A stretch of 64,000 nucleotides of DNA from positions 8,742,001 to 8,806,000 of the forward strand of contig OY783207.1 of NCBI GenBank assembly GCA_963678705.1, in the 5' to 3' direction. The position numbers and the translations under genes are program-made. This document shows, in pieces, positions 28,281 through 38,400 of the stretch. How positions within the stretch are numbered: position 1 is the stretch's first letter; each line of letters opens with the position of its first letter. The notes beneath the pieces were generated by a model. It was given only the letters and a program-made list of their open reading frames with translations. It was not told the DNA's origin and did no database searches. This DNA comes from Panorpa germanica (lineage: Eukaryota; Arthropoda; Insecta; Mecoptera; Panorpidae).

Positions 28281-31043
28281 CCTTATAACTTTTTTATTGT
28301 AAAAGTTACAACGAAACATATCTGATGAAAGTTGTAGATAATATTGTCATCTACAGAAAAGCTCTTTACGAAATTTTTGTGCGAGTTATACTTTTCAAGA
28401 TAAACAAAAAAAAGTGGCTACACCTCGATCGAAAAATTTAAATTAAAATCCAGATTTGACTCTTTTGCATGATGAAACAAAAATATTGCTGCTACCCAAA
28501 ATGGTTTCCTAGGATCACAGTCTTTTTTACCTACGCCCCTGGCTGCACCTTTATCGGGCATTCACTTTTGTTTTTCGAAGCGTCACACTTCGGCGATCTT
28601 CATGTCAAGTGCATGGCTTTTATTGTCCATTCTTGTGGATCAAGGGGCGCTGAAGGAAATGTCGCGCCTCTAATATATTCATGTCTGCTCTATACTTTTA
28701 TTTTTTTATGACATGTTCATTTTATGAAGCGTACGTGATGCGTACGAACAAATACACAGACGATTTACTGCAGGTGTCTTCAAGTAGAACCTAGGGAAGA
28801 CCTACTACTTCATTTAAAGGCCCAATACAAACTCGAAAATGTTCAAGTAGGCCCTGAACCGAATCATACCCTATTAAACATCAAACGTGCAAAGGAAATG
28901 TCAGTGATATGAACTACAAATAGCAAAAACACTTCAATAAACCATTAAAGTGTAACAGAGACAGATATATCTTGTTTCTTTTACTGTGTTGTTCTGGTAA
29001 TCTGCTAAAATAAACATTTCTAAATATAAAAGAGACAACAACTATATCTGTATTTAAGCGTATGATGTCAGAAAGAGAAAGAATATTCTTATGAAAAGAT
29101 ACTGACAATTTTTTTTCACAGGTGACATCTATCTGAAACTTAGTGAATTAAACTAACAATGATAAATATGCTAGCATTTTGTTATGCATGTACATGGTAC
29201 AAGCTCGGCTATCATCTATATTCATTGCACCCACAAACGATCAAGCATGTTGGCCGAGCCACTTACCAACCCAACATATTAGAGTGTGTATGAGGCCTTT
29301 TAGTTAATAATGGGTTTACCGAAATAAGAAAATCGTCGATCACGTGGCCTATGTGTACACATCTAGCATTCAAATTACTTATTTAATTACAGTAATGAAA
29401 CCATATAATACGAATGATAATGAGAAAATAATCGCTTGACTAATTTTTAACATTGTAATTGATTGATACACATTGTAGAATATTCATCGAATTTGTAGAT
29501 TAGCCGGTAAAATATTATTAAAGATATGACATTCGTGTTAGAAAACTGATAACGATATTAACTTCCACATTGTGGAACGATATATTCCAAAAGAGAGAGA
29601 GAGAGAGAGGGATATATAGATACAGCAACAGCAAAGTACATTAAGAGATACAAAAGAATCTAGGCAGCATCCATAAAGGAAAATAACACATAAGAAGAAT
29701 AGCAAAGATAGAAAAAATCGTCTAGAATTAATCATCTGAATCCGAATTTTAAAAATATAATTGATCTGTTCTGTATCGTTGAATTTTTTAACACCAGCAT
29801 TACAGAACTCCTCAGGCTACAACCGACGGGACAACATGCCACACATCCTTATCCTTAGTGAAATTTTTGTCCAAAAACTGATATCCAAAAAGGATGATAT
29901 TAACTGCCTCCCCGCAGTCTGAATTTATCCCCAACTTAGAAGCAAAGTTTACATTAGCAATCCAAAGAATATTCAAGAATTAGAAGAACATATACAACGA
30001 AATGCAATATATTTCACCAACCACTTGCCGAGTGTTCATGCAAAATTTCCAGTGTAGGTTAAAGGAGTGTAAAAATAATCCTACTACATTTTTATTAAAA
30101 TTAACCTTCATTTGTGTACCTTAAAATACAATAAAGAGTCCTTTATTAATACCGCTTGTTTATTTTTAATATCATTCAAAATATTATGAGACCATTGAGC
30201 AACCCTATATTATAAAATAATATTTCATTTATTTTTACTACTCAAATAACTATGTCCTTGAGAATCAACCGAGGTCCAACGGATACTGCCAGGTCACAGT
30301 AGCAGTAGTGAAAAGAACCCAACAAAACGTAGGCATCTGACAATCGGTAAAGAGCGATATTTGTTCTTCACCACAAATTTTATAACCGCGAATTATAAAT
30401 GATTCAAATGTTATATAGATAGCTATCGGTGTTGTGCAGAAAACAAACAAAAAAAGTTCTACATTTCGCTGTGTTAAAAGCAAGACTAACAACAAATTGT
30501 TTATACACCACTTATATTTATGTAAGTAATTTACTTTTAATTAATGTCACGCCATTTTTGATTTGGTAACAGCAAAATTCGTGTGTGTTTGATATTGACA
30601 TTTCTACAGATTAGAAATAATTAGATTATAGCTTAAATAACATACGATATATTATTATATGTAACTGCTTCCGGAATGAATTTTCGGTGTTTAAAACCGA
30701 TACTTAAAACTGAGGTCTTGTGAACTTATTTTTTAAGTCATAATAAGCAAACAAGTCATTAAGAAACACCTACTGAATTAAAGGAATTTGTATAGCATAC
30801 TTATTAGTTCTAATATCATTCGATGGAGCAGGCGTTCTATTAACAAATAAGGCAAAGAAAGTGCATTTGTATACTCACTTTTAAATTCTTCGGTCGCAAA
30901 TGTTCATTCACCCAGTTTCTGAACGTATTAGCCTGGATTTCAACCCAAAGATCTTCGTTTCCTTTTATATTCATCCCTTTTGCAGCGGTCCCTTCGAAAC
31001 TTCGGGCCAAGAGCCCAGCATGAGTTATTCTCTGGGACTCCAT
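363..31043 (-). CDS. jbug: Filamin, jitterbug type (complete, 43 coding exons)
   Basis: Complete actin-crosslinking filamin gene. The start ATG is at 31043-31041, in the context AAAAATGGAG, and the TAA stop is at 365-363. I traced 43 coding exons with GT-AG borders. Phases agree at every junction and the total is 8631 nt, giving 2876 residues. Order: three calponin-homology (CH) domains (about residues 33-365), filamin repeats 1-3 (about 350-623), a Ser/Pro-rich linker (about 624-1010), about 20 more Ig-like filamin repeats ending in PGSPF-type G strands, and a short tail ending RRFLHG. Three CH domains rather than two, the long low-complexity insert and the total length fit insect jitterbug and not Cheerio/filamin A. 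The protein is expected to bind F-actin through the CH domains and to act as an elastic cytoskeletal scaffold; this follows from the family. Exon coordinates are in the block entries; single positions could be off by a base. UTR exons and alternative isoforms were not resolved. Confidence 0.93.
1204..1803 (+). repeat. Dispersed non-coding repeat family A, copy 1
   Basis: About 600 bp in the intron 1150-1812 of jbug. It shares long stretches with copies at about 34050-34524 and 50155-50812, including GTTACTAGAACCTCAAATG, the AACAGAGCGTAAAAGAGATA block, the GGGTTAAATAAAATAAAAAC block, and ATATGGCCGACCATTTCTAG. It has no protein-coding capacity and is probably a non-autonomous mobile element. 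Its right edge reaches to within about 10 bp of the splice donor at 1812. Orientation is arbitrary. Confidence 0.75.
3271..3505 (+). mobile_element. hAT-like MITE with TIR CAGAGATGTGC, short copy
   Basis: 235-bp element starting CAGAGATGTGCACAAATGC and ending in GCACATCTCTG. It is flanked by an 8-bp near-perfect duplication (ACAATGAG at 3263-3270, ACAATGAT at 3506-3513). An 8-bp duplication is typical of hAT transposons. It fills most of the 308-bp jbug intron 3214-3521 and looks like an internally deleted version of the copy at 23041-23575. Any ORF across it is spurious. Confidence 0.85.
4594..4930. mobile_element. Foldback MITE in jbug intron
   Basis: Two long inverted arms, about 4594-4700 and 4800-4930, share GATGGCGATACTATACAG, TTTTTTCTAGCGAAATATAG and AAACGATACTT in opposite orientation. 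An inner pair is built around ATGTTTAAATCGTTTTATG. Nearly the whole element could fold into one hairpin. It lies in intron 4558-4964. Exact ends and target duplication are unclear. Confidence 0.75.
6998..7510 (+). mobile_element. 3' fragment of a non-LTR retrotransposon (LINE)
   Basis: Reading frame 6998-7258 encodes a short stretch ending in a zinc-knuckle-like motif, MCRVCGTEIETLEHIKFSC (C-x2-C-x8-H-x4-C), typical of the C-terminal end of LINE ORF2 products. Upstream of it is RLGNEEKGNRYW. Purine-rich sequence continues to about 7510. It sits antisense in jbug intron 6824-7549 and is truncated, so it is not an active gene. A decayed relative lies on the minus strand at 63480-63945. Confidence 0.7.
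7845..9697. other. jbug intron, no gene seen
   Basis: A 1.85-kb AT-rich intron between filamin exons 22 and 23. The small ORF at 9098-9334 has no recognisable features and low-complexity composition. A stretch near 8985-9060 resembles 63880-63950, the flank of a LINE remnant, including TATTTCC(A/G)ATGCT, so old transposon sequence is likely. Confidence 0.5.
13270..13335 (-). mobile_element. Possible tRNA-derived SINE head
   Basis: On the minus strand the motif GGGTTCGATTCCC, a good RNA polymerase III B box, is preceded by GTTAACGACAGGCTGCTATG about 30 bases upstream, in the place of the D and anticodon arms. The arms pair poorly, so this is not a functional tRNA gene. A degenerate SINE or tRNA-like terminus of a transposon is more likely. 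Confidence 0.4.
17858..17963. repeat. Direct repeat pair, copy 1
   Basis: About 105 bp repeated at 18177-18279 in the same orientation. Shared blocks include AATTTTGTGCGCAGCGTTGC, CTGGTACTTAGAGAAGAT and ACACCAAT. The repeat is more GC-rich than its surroundings. Nature unknown. Confidence 0.75.
18177..18279. repeat. Direct repeat pair, copy 2
   Basis: Second copy of the repeat at 17858-17963, about 319 bp downstream, with scattered substitutions. It could be a local duplication or two insertions of one small element. Confidence 0.75.
20592..21177 (-). mobile_element. hAT-like MITE, inverted copy
   Basis: Same family as 23041-23575 but in opposite orientation. It has the GTATTTGTGCACATCTCTG terminus at 21177 and shares the internal block with CACTCCACTACATTCCTTAC and GTAAACGAAAATCAGATG-like sequence. 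The terminus near 20592 is degraded (CCGGATATGTGCG). An internal (TA)n run is at about 21031-21054. It lies in the jbug intron 20564-21215. The ORF 20569-20829 is spurious. Confidence 0.8.
21580..21700 (-). repeat. Tandem 21-bp coding repeat (SSPRNLT heptads)
   Basis: Inside the long linker exon of jbug, a 21-bp unit is repeated about five times and encodes successive SSPRNLT heptads with slightly varied copies at the edges (SSTPRNLT, SSPRHFT). Because the unit is a multiple of three, copy-number change keeps the frame. The opposite strand also gives an open frame, but that is only a shadow. Confidence 0.85.
22180..23007 (-). other. jbug: jbug exons 7-9: filamin repeats 1-3
   Basis: Exons 22832-23007, 22484-22760 and 22180-22416, with repeat 3 finishing in the start of the next exon (22108 downward, YFNGHDVKGSPF). 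Repeat 1 begins in the preceding exon (VHLESTSGRVGEP) and includes RGIYIPDRMGMHEIIL. Repeat 2 contains IFKPDEAGTWEIAITYQGKH followed by GGPF. Repeat 3 contains a DTRRTGGLGELHIDV strand and the YRVTFMPKHNGKHR strand pair. These are immunoglobulin-like filamin domains that lie between the CH domains and the linker. Confidence 0.9.
23041..23575 (+). mobile_element. hAT-like MITE with perfect 8-bp target duplication
   Basis: 535-bp element with termini CAGAGATGTGC and GCACATCTCTG, flanked on both sides by ATAAAATG (23033-23040 and 23576-23583). It has no ORF of note, so it is non-autonomous. It lies in jbug intron 23008-23620. Confidence 0.9.
24637..26231. other. jbug intron, no gene seen
   Basis: AT-rich 1.6-kb intron between CH-domain exons. 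The only local structure noted is a hairpin with 9-bp arms ACTGGATTG/CAATCCAGT (25350-25358 and 25369-25377). Confidence 0.5.
28203..28278. repeat. (TA)n microsatellite
   Basis: An uninterrupted run of about 38 TA dinucleotides within the first jbug intron. Confidence 0.95.
28895..29140 (+). repeat. Dispersed repeat family B, copy 1
   Basis: About 245 bp that reappears at 41617-41842 in the same orientation. Shared blocks: GTCAGTGATATGAACTACAAA, AGACAGATATATCTTGTTTC and AAAAGAGACAACAACTA, followed by AGAGAAAGAATATTCT. Non-coding; probably a small mobile element. Confidence 0.75.
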
Positions 31044-34000
31044 TTTTATATAACTTTGTTACGAACTTATTTTACTTTTTATTCACTTTTTAATTACAAA
31101 TAAACTTATTTATACATAATTTAATATTTGGTAACGTTGAATTTAAAACTGATTATTAAATTTCAATATTCTTATCAATTTATCAAACTAAATAATATTA
31201 TGACTAGTATATATTATGAAATAACTGTTTTTATGGCATTAATTGTTTTTGTTTACTGTAAAATAGAATACAAATTATTTTTAAAATGTTAATTTCATAA
31301 TTAAGTAGTTTTTTAATTAAAATAAATCATTTGTCGAATTTATTCTAACGCTTATAACTGTCTAATGAATATTTCATTTCAAAAAGAAGGTATGAACAAT
31401 TTGAACTTCGTTTAAAATCATATCTAAAATCACAATCAAATTAAAATCATTCAGTCGTTTACATGAAATGTTTTTGTCATGAGCTACAAGTGGCGAAACC
31501 ACTTCATCTTTCAGAATCTCAGCGATCTACAGTAGACTTCTTGTGTTGTTGATTAAAGTTTCATTCACTGCTAGTCAGACTTAATTTTAATTTTAACCTT
31601 AAATGTAAGGTTCAGCAAGTGAAATCAAGTTTATTGAGTCTATTAGTCTTAAAAACCTTGTGTTTTACATTATTGAAACTAGTTGTATATATGATTGCCT
31701 TTACAATTTAGGAATGAAATAAAACTGTTCAGCAATCAAAACACGGTAACAACCAGTTGATTCAATGAATAATAATTGCACAAATATTATAATTGTAGAC
31801 TACATACATGTATTATTCATTATGTACAATTTATTAAAAAGGAATTTTGAGGTTATAATTGAATAATATACATATTTATAAAATGTGTAATAAATTACTG
31901 AAGGTAATATTTAATGTTTTTTTATAATTACATTCTGTTTTAATATGTACACTCGCTGAGTCAATCTGAAGAAGCTCAACAATGACGTAATCTTAATTAT
32001 ATACAGACTCGTACATATAAATATCTGAATTAATAATTTGTTTTTGCGCAACTGTATTAATTATCGCTACATTTATATTCGAAAGAAAAACTCTACGAAG
32101 AACTTAAATTAATATTAAATACAAATTTACCGGAGATAAATTTAGCACTATATTTACATTAAAGATTTGCACTGTTAAACGCATAAGACAAGAAAAGTAG
32201 GGTTATATTTATGGAATATTACCTATTTTATTATTTAACCATTTTTAAGCCACTGTAACACTACTTATATTTTACGAAACACCTTTTATTGTATATTAAT
32301 TGTTTTGTTATCAGTTGAATATATATTTTATTTAAAATTATTTATTTTAACAGGTGCGCTTGTTACGTGAACTTATGTGTTCTGTACATGGTCCTAACGA
32401 TGTTCGCGCCGTGTATTGAAAATAGCGACTGAGAAGTCTCAGTGCATGGTGGGGCCTCGGCAGCTTGTGCGATGGAATACAGACCCACCCATGGTGATGC
32501 TGGTGTACAATGCGATTCTAAACAACATGTATATAGGTTTTTTACAATACATTTGTTAAATACAGGTATCTAATAAAGGTATATTCCGGACTAACATGTT
32601 AAATAAAGTTATTTTAATTGCGAATTTCCCGTGTAAGCCTCATTATTAGTTACAGTCTAGCGCAGCGTTTGAATGAATTAGCGAAGGATAGAAGATTACG
32701 TAAAGGTTATAAAAAATATAAGTTTAGTTAAAAAATATTTACGAACCAACAGTGGTTAAGATTATTGAGTTATTGAGATGTACAAAATATTGACACAATC
32801 GTAAATATAAACAAGCAAAATAATTTGATTCGTTTTTCGCTAAAAAGTTATCGGTTTTATTTAGCGTTCTTTCAAAAAAGAAGATGAATCTCGGAAGTAA
32901 GAAGGAATTGAAGAAGGGACAGGAGCATTGAAAAGGAAGAAATTAAAAATTTTAAGTTTGGGTAATAAAATGAAATATAAAATAAATATAAATATTTGTA
33001 ACAATTTCTAATTAAAAAATTAAAGCTGTATAAATGTAAGCGTACCCAGGTCCGCTTGGTTGCATAAAACGAATTCGAAGAGAAGGGTTTTTAGTGGCAT
33101 CGGTATGGTTAGCCGCGTAAATGTGTTACCGTCGGCATTTCTAACAGGGTTGATTTGAAAAGCAGCTCGGTCCTAGTTGTTACGTTTCGTTATAAATAAA
33201 ATGGTGTATAGAAATGTAATTGTTTCAAAAAATCGATATAAAATTAAAATTGATAACAAGAAATTATTAAAAAAGTTCTTGATACGCCTGGAGCAGAACT
33301 TGTGTTGTATAATTAACTTGTAAAGGGCCCCACACACTTACACCTACACAGAGACATTCAGGTACAGCGCGCAGGTAAGTAGCATATCTACGAGTCCACG
33401 CATTTGTGACATAACTTGATGGGTGGCGGGGGTATAGGAGTATAGACCGGTAAACCGACTTGTAAGGTAATATGCCCCTCTACACAAGTTTGTTGCTGGA
33501 TTGTACTCAACTAAACTCTTCAATGAAATGAATATATTAAATAATAGAAGTAATAAATACGATTGTATACGTAGAACGCATTGCATAAGATCAGGTTCTA
33601 TGGGTTTCGACATCATATTGTAAATTATTTAACATAATAAAAAATTATTTTCTTGTCAGTACATAGTCAGGGCAAATAATTAAGAAATTAAAAAATAAAT
33701 AAAATAAATTATAATGTGGTTAGTCCGTAGTTTAATTTTTATTTGTTGCTACATTTAAAATAATAAATGTTTATTACTTTAACTAGTAGAAAGTTTTAAA
33801 ATATAATTGTTATATATTTCTTAAATTTGAGTAATTTTTGTTTCTTTAAGGTCACCTACATTTTATGTTAGAAGAGCAGTTAGCCATCTAACTACAGTAT
33901 ACAGCTACATGCTATTTTCTTTTTATATTTTAATCTTAGTAATAAACTAATTTGTATATATTTTCTCCATCAAAACAGACACGGCGTTATAGCAACGCTG

Positions 34001-34049
34001 ACATTTACTGGATGGTAAATAAGGCAACTATATTTTTTGCTTGTCAATC
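31044..34049. other. Intergenic region upstream of jbug
   Basis: AT-rich sequence 5' of the jbug start codon, which should contain its promoter and any 5' UTR exon. No TATA box or start site could be identified with confidence. A higher-GC island at 32344-32560 is described separately. Confidence 0.5.
32344..32610 (+). other. Unexplained GC-rich island resembling a terminal exon
   Basis: On the plus strand a T-rich tract ends in TTTTAACAG, a good splice acceptor. It is followed by an open frame of about 22 codons (VRLLRELMCSVHGPNDVRAV, one further codon, then TGA at about 32420), higher-GC sequence, and an AATAAA at about 32602. This has the layout of a last exon of a plus-strand gene, but no upstream exon or family could be recognised. 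It could instead be a 5' UTR exon of jbug on the minus strand, or transposon-derived. Confidence 0.25.
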
Positions 34050-34524
34050 GTAATGGGCTTGTGTCCTTTGTCTTCATTTCTATAAAAGTGTACTAAATAT
34101 GTATATATTAATAAAGTGGGTTACTAGAACCTCAAATGTTCAATTATTTTTTAATAACTCCTTATATGTAAAGAGATATTAACAATTAAAAAAGTCATTT
34201 TGTTTCTTTAATTATTAAAGGGCCTTAGCAGGGTTAAATAAAATAAAAACTTATTATTCTTTGATTTGACTTGATTATTTGACTAGCAACAGCAACAGAA
34301 CATTACCACAGCACTGACCTACTCAACAAATAACTGACGTTAAAATGCATTTCACGTCATACAAATATGGCCGACCATTTCTAGCACTAAAACTACAATT
34401 CAAACTTTTAATTGCTATATCTCCGTCAATATTTAGATATTTAATAAAATAGACACACCAATACACATTTATTAACATCAATTTCAATCAACAATTGAAA
34501 AATCGACCACTAAAAAATGAGGAC
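34050..34524 (+). repeat. Dispersed repeat family A, copy 2
   Basis: Collinear with copy 1 from GGGTTACTAGAACCTCAAATG to GACCACTAAAAAATGAGG, but with the middle AACAGAGCGTAAAAGAGAT block deleted. Intergenic. Confidence 0.75.
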
Positions 34525-34759
34525 ATCTCAATGGGCTATTGATATTCCGTATGACGCCACAGATCTTATTGTACGCATAGGCCAGGGCCTTCAATTTTCT
34601 AATTCGGGACTGTTTATTGCATAAGAATTATATTTCAGAGCTATTTCGACAAGTCATTCTTGGAATACAGAAGTATTTTTTATGGCGTCTATTCTATGAG
34701 CTATTTGATGTTTTATTTGGTGTCGCTGAACCGAAGAAGTTGAATCTACCTAGTAACTA

Positions 34760-34935
34760 AGGCTAATTGGCTTGTGAACTATGTCTTAATTTCTACAAAA
34801 CTGTAACATATATTGATAAAATTAGCTACCAGAACCTGAAATGTCTAATTCCTTTTTAATAACACCTTATATTTAAGGAGATATTAATTATTAAAGCGGC
34901 AAATTAAGCGGTAAAACAAAATTCAAATTTGACAC
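34760..34935 (+). repeat. Dispersed repeat family A, partial diverged copy
   Basis: Matches the 5' portion of the family A copies (GTCTTAATTTCTA, ACATATATTGATAAA, CCAGAACCTGAAATGTC, TTTTTAATAACACCTTATAT, AGGAGATATTAA) with many substitutions. Confidence 0.6.
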
Positions 34936-35348
34936 AAATGCAATAGTGACGAATCAGTTTGATCTCCACTGGTTATAATAGTTCCCTATTACGTGTATCA
35001 GAGATACAAAATAAAACATAAACATTAATCCATGAATAACTGTAATTGTTATTTGAAGAATTTGATTTATTAGTTCAAGAGTGAGAATAAAAATTTGTAC
35101 GATAATTAAAATAAATTAAAAAAAAACTGTTTTTTTATATTATTATTTAAGACCAATGCAGGAAGAACGGTGGGAATTTAAATCATGTTAATTATTAGAT
35201 AATAAGTTAATTACGTATCAAGTTCGTGATATTTACAAGTTTGAAGGCTGTGTGTGTATAAAAATGATAATTTACATACAAATTAGTCAATGCCAAATGC
35301 TATAACAAATGGTGGGTTATGCAAACATTAACAGAGCAATTCATATTT

Positions 35349-35430
35349 TTAGTGGTCGATTTTTCAATTGTTGATTGAAATTGATGTTAATAAGTGTGTA
35401 TTGGCGTGTCTATTTTATTAGTGTGTCGCT
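35349..35430 (-). repeat. Dispersed repeat family A, inverted 3' fragment
   Basis: About 80 bp matching 34440-34515 in reverse orientation (GTGGTCGATTTTTCAATTG, GATTGAAATTGATGTTAATA) with only a few differences. It faces copy 2 tail to tail. Confidence 0.75.
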
Positions 35431-38400
35431 TTGCGAATGCCGATGATGTGATCTCAGAACCGCTATTTATAAACATGCATTGCAGGAGTAATAACATCTT
35501 GAAGATTCATTAAAATGTCACGGGTATATTTTAATTATTTATTTACTAAAAAGACAATCAATTATTCACTTTTTATATAGCATTTGAATTCTGCTATCAT
35601 CGCTTTTAAAACTGACGCCGATGTATCTAATACCCTACATCGATGGTTATTATATGGAGGTGAGCCTCAACTTCTTAAGTACAATAATATAAGTACTCAA
35701 CCTGCAAAATAAAGAAGCTATATTATAAATTATGTAAATGGTTGAGAAAAGGTAACTGTTACCACAGACTGTATAGGTAGTACAAATACTGGTTACTGGT
35801 GGCCATTGTCTCAAATGTAATACCTCAGACGTTACGTAATATATCTCACGAATAATATGTTGTAAGCCAGAGTTTCTTCAACTTTAAATATACTGTGATA
35901 CTTTTCCTGTCTCAAAAATAGTCGTCGTATATGCATATTTATGGTGCGATTTTTCATACGATTTTCTTTATTCGATTCTTAAATAATTGCTTAAAGAGTC
36001 ATTTAAAAACTGTTTTCAAAGCGATCCATTATAAGAGCAGGAAGTCCACAAAGTGTGACAAGATCGTCTCACAACTTTTGTGACATCACTTCTAATCTAA
36101 GAAAAAGAAACTACAAGATCAAAAAACAAAATAAGAATATATATTTAATTTTCTATCAATGTGTGACAATGGGGACAAGAAAATCATCAATTTATGGATT
36201 TGATATTTTCAAAAGAACATTATTTGTTATTTAAAATGAGTAAGTTTAAAATAATGGTAAATAATGATAATTTAAGAGGCACATTGTCCTAAATAACAAT
36301 GTGCGTTACAATGCAATTGGAATATAATACTACCTTTTGATAGTAGAATTTTTGAATTTTTATTGAGGTATATGCTAATAATGTCTAATTTTTTTTAATA
36401 TCGGATTTTTATTAAGAAACGGACATAACCTCAAAGTACTAGTAAATCTTAATAAACTATGTTTTCTTTAATGATTAAAGGTAAAAAGAAATTTAAATAT
36501 TATAGATAGATTTAGTTATAGTTTACAGAAGATTAAAGTATTATTCCACTTCTTCGTTTAGTAAAAAACTTTCTGTTTTCAGCTGATTTTGTTTATATTT
36601 AATTTGTATTAAAAATGTGATAATTATTCTATAAAATATCGCCAATATTGGGAATCTCTGCAACAAGAATGTTAACCCAGATCTAAAATGGAGATAAATT
36701 TCTGCATAACCGGAAGATACCGTTATATTTTAATCAAAATTAAAGCAGCTTCATTAATAATATGAAATTAATTTATTAGTTCTTTGTTTAATGAATTATT
36801 TTCATTTTATTCACAATGGTATATTAGTACGAGTGTGTATTTACAAGGCTAGTAAAGTAATGAAGATCACTTTGAAAAATTGTGTTGTGAACTTAATTTT
36901 CAATTAGTTAAATGAAGTACAGATATAAAAATACTTCCTTTTTAAGAACAAAATGTTTACTTACAATGAAGAGTACTTCATTATCGTTTCGTTTACATGA
37001 ATGCTATCTCCTTGAATTAAACCTTGCGTCAATTTTCATTCGTAGAGACTTCGTCTTGACATGGAAAAACGAATTGTTGACCATTAATTCAAAGGGAAGT
37101 GGGGAGAGGGGAGCACACATTCCACCAAATTGTAATGTCTAAAAATGAAAGGTTTTGATTAAAAAATGTATTTGTAAATATTTTTATATTAAGATTTATA
37201 TTATTTTAAATATTTTATTGAAAATACATGTACAATAGTCAATAACAGAAAATAAAAATATCAATAAAATAAAATGAGATTTAAATAATTATAAATATAA
37301 CAATGAATAAATATTTGAAATGCATTTTTCTCTTTATACAATACTCAACGATTATAAATTATAATGATTGCTAATTATTAACATCTGTTTAGTCTATGTT
37401 ACATAATATTTATATCGCAATTAAACAATTTGTAAATTTCTGTTATAACAATTCCATTTTCAAAACTACTGAATATTTTTTGGAATTGATTTTTTTTCTA
37501 ACAAGTTTAATTTAATATTTTCTGTTCTATAACAATTTGGAAATGTCATTTTCGAACTCTTTATGGATTGTGTTTGATATGTCAATATATATTGTCCTAC
37601 ACAGTGGAAATTTACAGCAAAATTACTATGTACACATAGTAATTTTTACTATAAATTTTTCACAGTGAAGTTTTATCTTTTTTTAAAGATTTAAGTAGGT
37701 GGGTGACTTTCTGTTATTTCTAATAAAAATGCAATATTGTTGTGGTGCCAAATAAAAGATAAAAATAAGTTTAATGTCGATCGTCCAGCTCATTAGTCAA
37801 ACATCTCTGAATACTGAGTTTTAGAATAGCTTCAAAAACAATACATATACTTTAAGATTTTGGTGGGTTGCATTTAAAATACAATTTTACATACGATTTT
37901 ACGATTTTTCGTAGATATATCTAACTAATGAACTAGAAGATCGATATCTAGTCATTTATGCATGTTTGCAAGTTAATTTATTGCTTGTTCATCGTAATTG
38001 GATTCATCGTACAGCAATTCAACGTCACGTAAGGACCGGAAGACGTGGAAAGTGGTAAGAGAAGAGGTATATAGAGTGGAATATGTATTGAATTGCTCCT
38101 GCGATGAATTAGCCAAGTACCCATTAATTTACATGGAAGGGTATGAAAAATACGATCGTATTTTTCATACAATTTAAAATCAAGAGCCTGGAATGAAATT
38201 TCTATATAACGGAATTTTAAAATTTCCATATAAGAGTCATTTTTTACCTTGTTTAATTATAACAGAGTTAGTAGAAGGATTTTTTAACTTAGCGATGTAA
38301 AAATGTTAGCAGAGAGAAGTGATTATATTTTATAAATTATTCGAAATCTCACAAAAATTCTATTAGTTTTAAAAATATTTCAAGTACGGTAACAAAACAT

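Larger units (their letters stand above)
26416..30878. other. jbug first intron, no gene supported
   Basis: 4.5-kb intron after the start exon. It holds a long (TA)n tract at 28203-28278, a dispersed repeat copy at 28895-29140 and a (GA)n tract near 29594-29612. The region 28470-28680 is more GC-rich and ends with a CCTACGCCCCTGG-like segment, which could be a degraded transposon end. ORFs at 28469-28711 and 29538-29735 have no family features. Confidence 0.5.
23621..31043 (-). other. jbug: jbug exons 1-6: triple CH actin-binding region
   Basis: Coding exons 30879-31043, 26232-26415, 24394-24636, 24088-24311, 23882-24020 and 23621-23784. CH1 starts near DLWVEIQANTFRNWVNEHL and continues through DLRDGTHLCALVESL and the NGNLKLILGLIWSLIARY helix. 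CH2 is read from PRKLMLAWLQAVLPE through LTTDWNSGILLSALLDYC, and its last helix includes PEYLASPWLDELSGMTYLSYF. CH3 runs from PGFHATLRWVNSRLERPVNNF through the HDFNDGKVLSEIIKGLGGP segment to LGVMAYAAHFQW. Conserved Trp, Gly and Leu positions of each CH fold are present. Typical filamins have two CH domains, so the third is the diagnostic jitterbug trait. The first intron (26416-30878) is 4.5 kb. Confidence 0.92.

Noticed and set aside
28469-28711. 80-residue plus-strand ORF in a GC-richer patch
   Set aside because: No domain or splice features; the patch looks more like a degraded transposon end.
363-31043. Assignment to Cheerio/filamin A
   Set aside because: Three CH domains and a long Ser/Pro linker after repeat 3 fit jitterbug better than the two-CH filamins.
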